A stretch of DNA of 8,563 nt from an uncultured Rhodospirillales bacterium (lineage in GTDB: Bacteria > Pseudomonadota > Alphaproteobacteria > Acetobacterales > Acetobacteraceae): the NCBI GenBank assembly GCA_903844785.1, contig CAIMVB010000268.1, forward strand, positions 1 to 8,563. Direction: 5' to 3'. The position numbers and the translations under genes are program-made. Numbering within the stretch: position 1 is the first letter of the stretch; every line of letters starts with the position of its first letter. Shown piece after piece: positions 5,324 to 8,563 of the stretch. The notes beneath the pieces are model-generated. The model searched no databases, was not told the DNA's origin, and saw only the letters and a program-made list of their open reading frames with translations.

Positions 5324-6364
5324 ATGACCGACCCAGATCGCCTTTCCAGCCCCGCCCGGCTTGAGGAGGATGGTGCTGAGGTGTCGCTCCGCCCGCAGAC
5401 GCTGGATGATTTCACCGGGCAGCGTGGCTTGCGGGAGAATTTGCGCGTTTTCATTGGCGCCGCGCGGGCGCGGGCTGAGGCGATGGATCATGTGCTGTTT
5501 CATGGCCCGCCTGGCCTTGGGAAAACCACGCTTGCGCAGATTGTCGCGCGGGAATTGGGCGTTGGGTTTCGCGCAACATCGGGCCCGGTGTTGCAGCGTG
5601 CCGGGGATTTGGCCGCGATCCTGACCAATTTGCAGCCGCGCGATGTGTTGTTTGTGGATGAAATCCATCGCTTGCAGCCGGCGATCGAGGAAACGCTCTA
5701 TCCCGCGATGGAGGATTTCCAGCTTGATCTGATCATTGGTGAAGGGCCGGCGGCGCGCACGGTGCGGATTGACCTGCCGCCTTTCACGCTGATTGGCGCG
5801 ACGACCAGGGCGGGGTTATTGGCCACACCTTTGCGGGATCGCTTCGGGATTCCCTTGCGTTTGGTGCTTTATACGCCTGAGGAATTGCTCGGCATTGTCA
5901 CGCGCGGCGCGCGCAAGCTGGGGTTTGATTTGTCGGAAGATGGCGCGCGCGAGATTGCCAGCCGTTCGCGTGGCACGCCGCGTATTGCCGGGCGCTTGCT
6001 GCGGCGGGTGCGGGATTTCGCGCTGATGGAAGATAAGGTCGCGGACCGCGCCATGGCCGATGCGGCGCTCCGGCGGTTGGAGGTTGATGCGCTGGGCTTG
6101 GACGCGATGGATCGGCGCTATTTGGCGCGCATTGCCGAACACCATAATGGCGGCCCGGTTGGGATTGAGACGCTGGCGGCGGCTTTGGCGGAAAGCCGGG
6201 ATACGTTGGAAGAAGTGGTAGAGCCTTTCCTTATTCAAGAAGGCTTGGTGCTGCGCACCCCGCGCGGGCGGGTGCTGGGTGATCGCGGCTGGCGGCATTT
6301 GGGCTTGAGCCCACCTGCTGGGGTGCAACCCTTGCTTGATTTGCTCGGGGATCAGGAAGCGTGA
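5324..6364 (+). CDS. ruvB: Holliday junction branch migration ATPase RuvB
   Basis: RuvB is the hexameric AAA+ motor that pulls DNA through the RuvA-bound junction. The 346-aa product is of normal length. An N-terminal [13 protein letters not shown] block (21-33) is followed by Walker [10 protein letters not shown] (61-69), Walker B LFVDEIH (109-115), the sensor-1 segment LIGATTRAG (157-164), the arginine-finger region PLRDRFG (169-175, Arg171) and sensor-2 [16 protein letters not shown] (217-231). The C-terminal winged helix spans about 260-335 and includes [11 protein letters not shown] 5324 gives the family N-terminus, with a modest GGAG (5309-5312) 11 nt upstream at the edge of the repeat. 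The frame is open further upstream, but that part translates repeat sequence. The stop overlaps ybgC at GTGA. Confidence 0.97.
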   Translation: MTDPDRLSSPARLEEDGAEVSLRPQTLDDFTGQRGLRENLRVFIGAARARAEAMDHVLFHGPPGLGKTTLAQIVARELGVGFRATSGPVLQRAGDLAAILTNLQPRDVLFVDEIHRLQPAIEETLYPAMEDFQLDLIIGEGPAARTVRIDLPPFTLIGATTRAGLLATPLRDRFGIPLRLVLYTPEELLGIVTRGARKLGFDLSEDGAREIASRSRGTPRIAGRLLRRVRDFALMEDKVADRAMADAALRRLEVDALGLDAMDRRYLARIAEHHNGGPVGIETLAAALAESRDTLEEVVEPFLIQEGLVLRTPRGRVLGDRGWRHLGLSPPAGVQPLLDLLGDQEA

Positions 6365-6789
6365 GCGCGCCGCATTTATGGCCGCTGCGGGTCTATTTTG
6401 AGGATACGGATGCGGGCGGGGTTGCCTATCACGCGCGCTATTTGCATTGGGCGGAACGCGCGCGGACGGAAGCCTTGCGCGCCATGGGTTTGCCGCATCA
6501 GGAAATGATCGCGCGGCATGGCGTCTTCCTCGTGGTGCGGCGGCTTGAAGTGGAGTATTTCAGGCCAGCCTTGCTCGACGAATCGGTGGTGGTGGAAACG
6601 CATATCCGCCGTGTGTCGGGCGTGCAGGTGTGGCTGACCCAAGTGGTGCGCCGCGAGGGCGAGGATGAGGCTTTGGCCGTGCTGGAAGTGCGCCTGGCCT
6701 CTGTAGGGCAGGGCAGTGCCAAGCCGGTGCCGCTGCCGGAACCCTGGCGTTCGGCGTTGCGCGCTGTGGCGGAAGCGGCGCCGGGGTGA
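6361..6789 (+). CDS. ybgC: Tol-Pal-associated acyl-CoA thioesterase YbgC
   Basis: YbgC is a hotdog-fold acyl-CoA thioesterase that is usually encoded immediately before tolQ; in some bacteria it interacts with acyl carrier protein and phospholipid synthesis enzymes. The 142-aa product has the 4-hydroxybenzoyl-CoA-type signature [27 protein letters not shown] in pieces: EDTDAGG (14-20) with catalytic Asp17, YH (23-24), and ERARTE in the following helix. [18 protein letters not shown] (about 49-66) is the next conserved strand block. The start is GTG, overlapping the ruvB stop as GTGA, so it is the last coupled gene of the ruv unit. A clear terminator 11 nt after its stop separates it from tolQ. 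Specificity for acyl chain length cannot be read from the sequence. Confidence 0.93.
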   Translation: MSAPHLWPLRVYFEDTDAGGVAYHARYLHWAERARTEALRAMGLPHQEMIARHGVFLVVRRLEVEYFRPALLDESVVVETHIRRVSGVQVWLTQVVRREGEDEALAVLEVRLASVGQGSAKPVPLPEPWRSALRAVAEAAPG

Positions 6790-6800
6790 ACAGATTTTTG

Positions 6801-6836
6801 CCGGGAAAAGGCCGCTTTTCCTGGGTTTTATGTTTT
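6801..6836 (+). terminator. Rho-independent terminator after ybgC
   Basis: CCGGGAAAAG (6801-6810) pairs with CTTTTCCTGG (6815-6824) as a 10-bp stem with one G-U and a GCCG loop. It is followed by GTTTTATGTTTT, a T-rich tract on the plus strand. It lies 11 nt after the ybgC stop and 52 nt before tolQ. It probably ends, or attenuates, the ruvCAB-ybgC transcript. Confidence 0.75.
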
Positions 6837-6859
6837 CAGGTGGCCTTGGCTGCCTTCAA

Positions 6860-6876
6860 TCGCCCTAGGTGGGCGA
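6860..6876 (+). promoter_or_regulatory. Small hairpin abutting the tolQ ribosome binding site
   Basis: TCGCCC (6860-6865) and GGGCGA (6871-6876) form a 6-bp stem with a TAGGT loop. The stem ends on the first base of the tolQ Shine-Dalgarno sequence, so it could modulate translation initiation. Such short stems also arise by chance. Confidence 0.25.
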
Positions 6877-6881
6877 AGGAG
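6876..6881 (+). promoter_or_regulatory. Shine-Dalgarno sequence for tolQ
   Basis: AAGGAG ends 7 nt before GTG 6889 and decides this non-ATG start. The nearby ATG at 6882 is too close to the site and out of frame with TolQ. Confidence 0.8.
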
Positions 6882-6888
6882 ATGTGGC

Positions 6889-7635
6889 GTGGATCGTAGC
6901 GTGACCACTCAGGCGCTTGGGCAGGCGGCCCATGACCTTTCGCTCTGGGGGCTGTTTCTGCAGGCCGATTGGGTCGTCAAAGGCGTGATGATCGGTCTGC
7001 TGGTGGCCAGTATTTGGGTCTGGGCCGTGGTGTTCGAGAAAGTGGTCGCGATCCGGCGCATCAATAAGGCGGCGGATGGGTTTGAAGATCGCTTCTGGTC
7101 CGGCGGCAGCCTGGATGAGCTTTATACGCGCGAAGGTGAGCAGCCAAGCCATCCGCTCGCGGCGGTTTTTGGCGCGGCGATGCGCGAATGGCGCCGGAGT
7201 GTTGGCGGCGGCAGCGTACTGGGTGGCGCCAAGGAACGTGTGGAACGCGCCATGGGGGTCACGATTGGGCGCGAGATGGAAAGGCTGGAACGCTGGATGG
7301 TGTTTTTGGCCTCGGTCGGTTCTGTGGGGCCGTTTGTAGGGCTATTCGGCACGGTCTGGGGGATCATGAATTCCTTCTCGGCCATTGCGGGCATGCAGAA
7401 TACCAATCTGGCGGTGGTGGCGCCTGGTATTGCCGAAGCGCTATTCGCGACCGCGATCGGCCTGGTGGCGGCGATCCCGGCGGTGTTGGCCTATAATAAG
7501 CTCAATACGGATCTGGCGCGCTTTGCCGCGCGGCTGGAAGGCTTTGCGACTGAATTCGGCGCCATCCTCTCGCGTCAGACTGAAGTGGCGGCGAATGATG
7601 GCGGGCCGCGCAGCCCCAATCAGGCGGCGGAATAG
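6889..7635 (+). CDS. tolQ: Tol-Pal system stator protein TolQ
   Basis: TolQ is the inner-membrane proton-channel subunit that, with TolR, energises TolA for outer-membrane constriction at division. The 248-aa product belongs to the MotA/TolQ/ExbB family and shows three membrane helices: about 31-49 (GVMIGLLVASIWVWAVVF), 138-160 and 176-201. A large cytoplasmic loop lies between the first two. The block GPFVGLFGTVWGIMNSF (147-163) and the third helix ATAIGLVAAIPAV (187-199) carry the pore-lining Thr positions (Thr155, Thr188) known from E. coli TolQ. The start is GTG with a well-spaced AAGGAG. tolR follows after 3 nt. Association with YbgC upstream and TolR downstream favours TolQ over ExbB. 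Confidence 0.95.
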   Translation: MDRSVTTQALGQAAHDLSLWGLFLQADWVVKGVMIGLLVASIWVWAVVFEKVVAIRRINKAADGFEDRFWSGGSLDELYTREGEQPSHPLAAVFGAAMREWRRSVGGGSVLGGAKERVERAMGVTIGREMERLERWMVFLASVGSVGPFVGLFGTVWGIMNSFSAIAGMQNTNLAVVAPGIAEALFATAIGLVAAIPAVLAYNKLNTDLARFAARLEGFATEFGAILSRQTEVAANDGGPRSPNQAAE

Positions 7636-7638
7636 GCC

Positions 7639-8199
7639 ATGGCGGCATCCCTTTCCGGCGGGCGCGCTTCGGGGCGTTCGCGTTATCGCCCGATGGCGGA
7701 AATCAACGTCACGCCGCTTGTGGATGTGATGCTGGTGCTGCTGATTATTTTCATGGTGGCAGCCCCGCTGATGACGGTGGGCGTGCCGGTGGATTTGCCG
7801 AAAACCACCGCGCAACCGCTCAATCAGGAAAGTGAACCGCTGACGATTACGGTCAATCCGGAAGGCAAGATTTTCTTGCAGGAAACGGAACTGCCGCTGG
7901 AAGGGCTGGTGCCGCGCCTGCAGGCGATCATGCGCGAACAGCCGCAAGGCGCGCCGGAGCGGCGGATTTTTGTGCGTGGCGATAAGGCCATATCTTATGG
8001 CCGCGTCATGGAGGTGATGGGCACCATTGCTGGCGCCGGCTTCACCCGTGTGGCGCTTTTGGCGGAACAGCCGGGCGGCCCGCGCCCTGGTGCGGCAGCG
8101 CCTGCGGCCGCTCCTGCGGGACGCCCTGCCACGCAACCGGCCCGCCCCGCCGCGCCGCCTGCCGCGCCCAATCGCCCTGCCCAGCCGCCCCGCGGCTGA
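7639..8199 (+). CDS. tolR: Tol-Pal system stator protein TolR with Pro/Ala-rich tail
   Basis: TolR is a single-span inner-membrane protein of the ExbD/TolR family. Its membrane Asp carries protons with TolQ and its periplasmic domain acts on peptidoglycan. The family signature MAEINVTPLVDVMLVLLIIFM (19-39) includes the conserved Asp29, equivalent to E. coli TolR Asp23, and the membrane helix spans about 28-46. The periplasmic domain runs to about 145, with LTITVNPEGKIFL and RRIFVRGDKAISYGRVMEVM typical. From about 146 to 186 a tail made mostly of Pro, Ala, Gly and Arg follows; ordinary TolR proteins of about 140 aa lack it. The start is ATG, 3 nt after the tolQ stop, suggesting coupling. The tail may be disordered and reach toward the cell wall, but this is inference. 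Confidence 0.95.
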   Translation: MAASLSGGRASGRSRYRPMAEINVTPLVDVMLVLLIIFMVAAPLMTVGVPVDLPKTTAQPLNQESEPLTITVNPEGKIFLQETELPLEGLVPRLQAIMREQPQGAPERRIFVRGDKAISYGRVMEVMGTIAGAGFTRVALLAEQPGGPRPGAAAPAAAPAGRPATQPARPAAPPAAPNRPAQPPRG

Positions 8200-8208
8200 A
8201 GGCCTGGG

Positions 8209-8214
8209 AAGGAG
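8209..8214 (+). promoter_or_regulatory. Shine-Dalgarno sequence for the TolA/TonB-like gene
   Basis: AAGGAG ends 6 nt before TTG 8221, supporting this rare start codon over the in-frame ATG at 8263, which would begin inside the membrane helix and lose the basic residues in front of it. Confidence 0.75.
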
Positions 8215-8220
8215 ATCGCC

Positions 8221-8563
8221 TTGCCCCGGGCCCAGCCCGATAAGCGTCTGAACAAATGGCTGATGCTCTCTGCGCTGCTGCATGTGGCGATGTTGGGCAT
8301 CGGGGCCTTGTTCACGCTTGCGCGCTCCATTCCCGAACCGGAGGAACAGGGGATAGCGGTGGAGCTTGTGGCCCCTGGCCCGGCGCAAATCGCGCGCGCC
8401 GAAACCCCTGCACCGGTCCCTGGCCCGACTTCAACGCCCACGCCAACGCCGCCGACGCCAGAACCCCCGGCGCCGGAGCCGCCGCGCAATGCGCCGCCCG
8501 AACCAACGCCGCCGCCGCCGCCCCCGCCGCCTGCTCCGGCCGCCGCACCAGGGCGCGGGCCGC
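8221..8563 (+). CDS. tolA: TolA/TonB-like energy transducer, N-terminal part (3' end outside window)
   Basis: A reading frame starts at TTG 8221 and stays open to the right edge, giving 114 codons of an incomplete protein. A short basic N-terminus (PRAQPDKRLNKW) precedes one membrane helix at about 13-33 containing Ser17-x-x-x-His21 (SALLH). This is the S-x3-H motif by which TolA and TonB contact TolQ/ExbB. From about residue 36 the chain becomes acidic and then very rich in Pro with Thr, Ala and Glu (TPTPTPPTPEPPAPEPP, runs of eight Pro), a periplasm-spanning stretch. Position directly after tolQ and tolR argues for TolA; composition is closer to TonB, and such alphaproteobacterial proteins are often labelled TonB-family. 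The C-terminal domain that would decide lies outside. The start is supported by AAGGAG 6 nt upstream. Confidence 0.82.
   Translation, partial: MPRAQPDKRLNKWLMLSALLHVAMLGIGALFTLARSIPEPEEQGIAVELVAPGPAQIARAETPAPVPGPTSTPTPTPPTPEPPAPEPPRNAPPEPTPPPPPPPPAPAAAPGRGP

Noticed and set aside
5088..5327. A separate protein gene between ruvA and ruvB
   Set aside because: Its translation is repeat sequence from the inverted-repeat element with no recognisable domain. It is kept as a finding about coupling, not annotated as a gene.
4462..5454. Long minus-strand frame of 330 codons
   Set aside because: It lies antisense to ruvA and the repeat. The plus strand has clear family matches, and the minus translation shows no domain.
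6835..6870. Possible tolQ promoter (TTGGCT with CTAGGT)
   Set aside because: Spacing is only about 13 bp and both boxes are poor; not supportable.
7441..8388. Long minus-strand frame of 315 codons
   Set aside because: It is antisense to tolQ, tolR and the TolA-like gene, with Arg/His-rich translation typical of GC-rich antisense frames.
8391..8563. Simple-sequence repeat or CRISPR-like array at the right edge
   Set aside because: The repeated ACGCC/CCG triplets are Pro/Thr codons of the TolA-like protein; there are no repeat-spacer units.

Overview
The window is a GC-rich bacterial chromosome segment. Gene content and order point to an alphaproteobacterium, most likely Rhodospirillales and possibly Acetobacteraceae. 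The evidence is a UPF0262 protein (a family I know only from Alphaproteobacteria), the order ruvC-ruvA-ruvB-ybgC-tolQ-tolR-tolA, and the intergenic palindrome style. The genus cannot be fixed by reading alone.

Region 1 (1-2053, + strand) is the end of a surface-glycan or protein-glycosylation cluster. It holds the C-terminal part of a SPINDLY/OGT-type glycosyltransferase, an RmlC-type dTDP-sugar epimerase and an NAD(P)-dependent nucleotide-sugar epimerase/dehydratase. The three genes overlap one another, so they are probably co-transcribed and translationally coupled. Region 2 (2104-3001, - strand) is a two-gene unit: a DUF983 zinc-ribbon membrane protein followed by UPF0262, overlapping by 8 nt and convergent with the glycan genes. 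An inverted repeat lies between the convergent ends. Region 3 (3122-3775, + strand) is an orphan Asp/Glu/hydantoin-type racemase, divergent from DUF983. A 16-bp palindrome sits in the divergent spacer, and a 9-bp inverted repeat follows the racemase.

Region 4 (3959-6836, + strand) is the Holliday-junction resolution operon ruvC-ruvA-ruvB followed by the thioesterase gene ybgC, closed by a good intrinsic terminator. ruvC/ruvA and ruvB/ybgC overlap by 4 nt. ruvA and ruvB are separated by about 230 bp made up entirely of a long imperfect inverted repeat. Each arm carries two small hairpins in matching positions, and one of these hairpins shows compensatory base-pair changes between the arms. This is the most unusual structure in the window. 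Region 5 (6889 to the right edge, + strand) is the start of the Tol-Pal operon: tolQ, tolR and the 5' part of a TolA/TonB-like gene that begins at TTG and runs off the window.

Functionally, RuvA loads the RuvB motor on Holliday junctions and RuvC cuts them. TolQ and TolR form the proton-driven stator in the inner membrane that energises TolA during outer-membrane constriction, and YbgC is the thioesterase usually encoded beside tol. I see no CRISPR array, tRNA, rRNA or complete insertion sequence.
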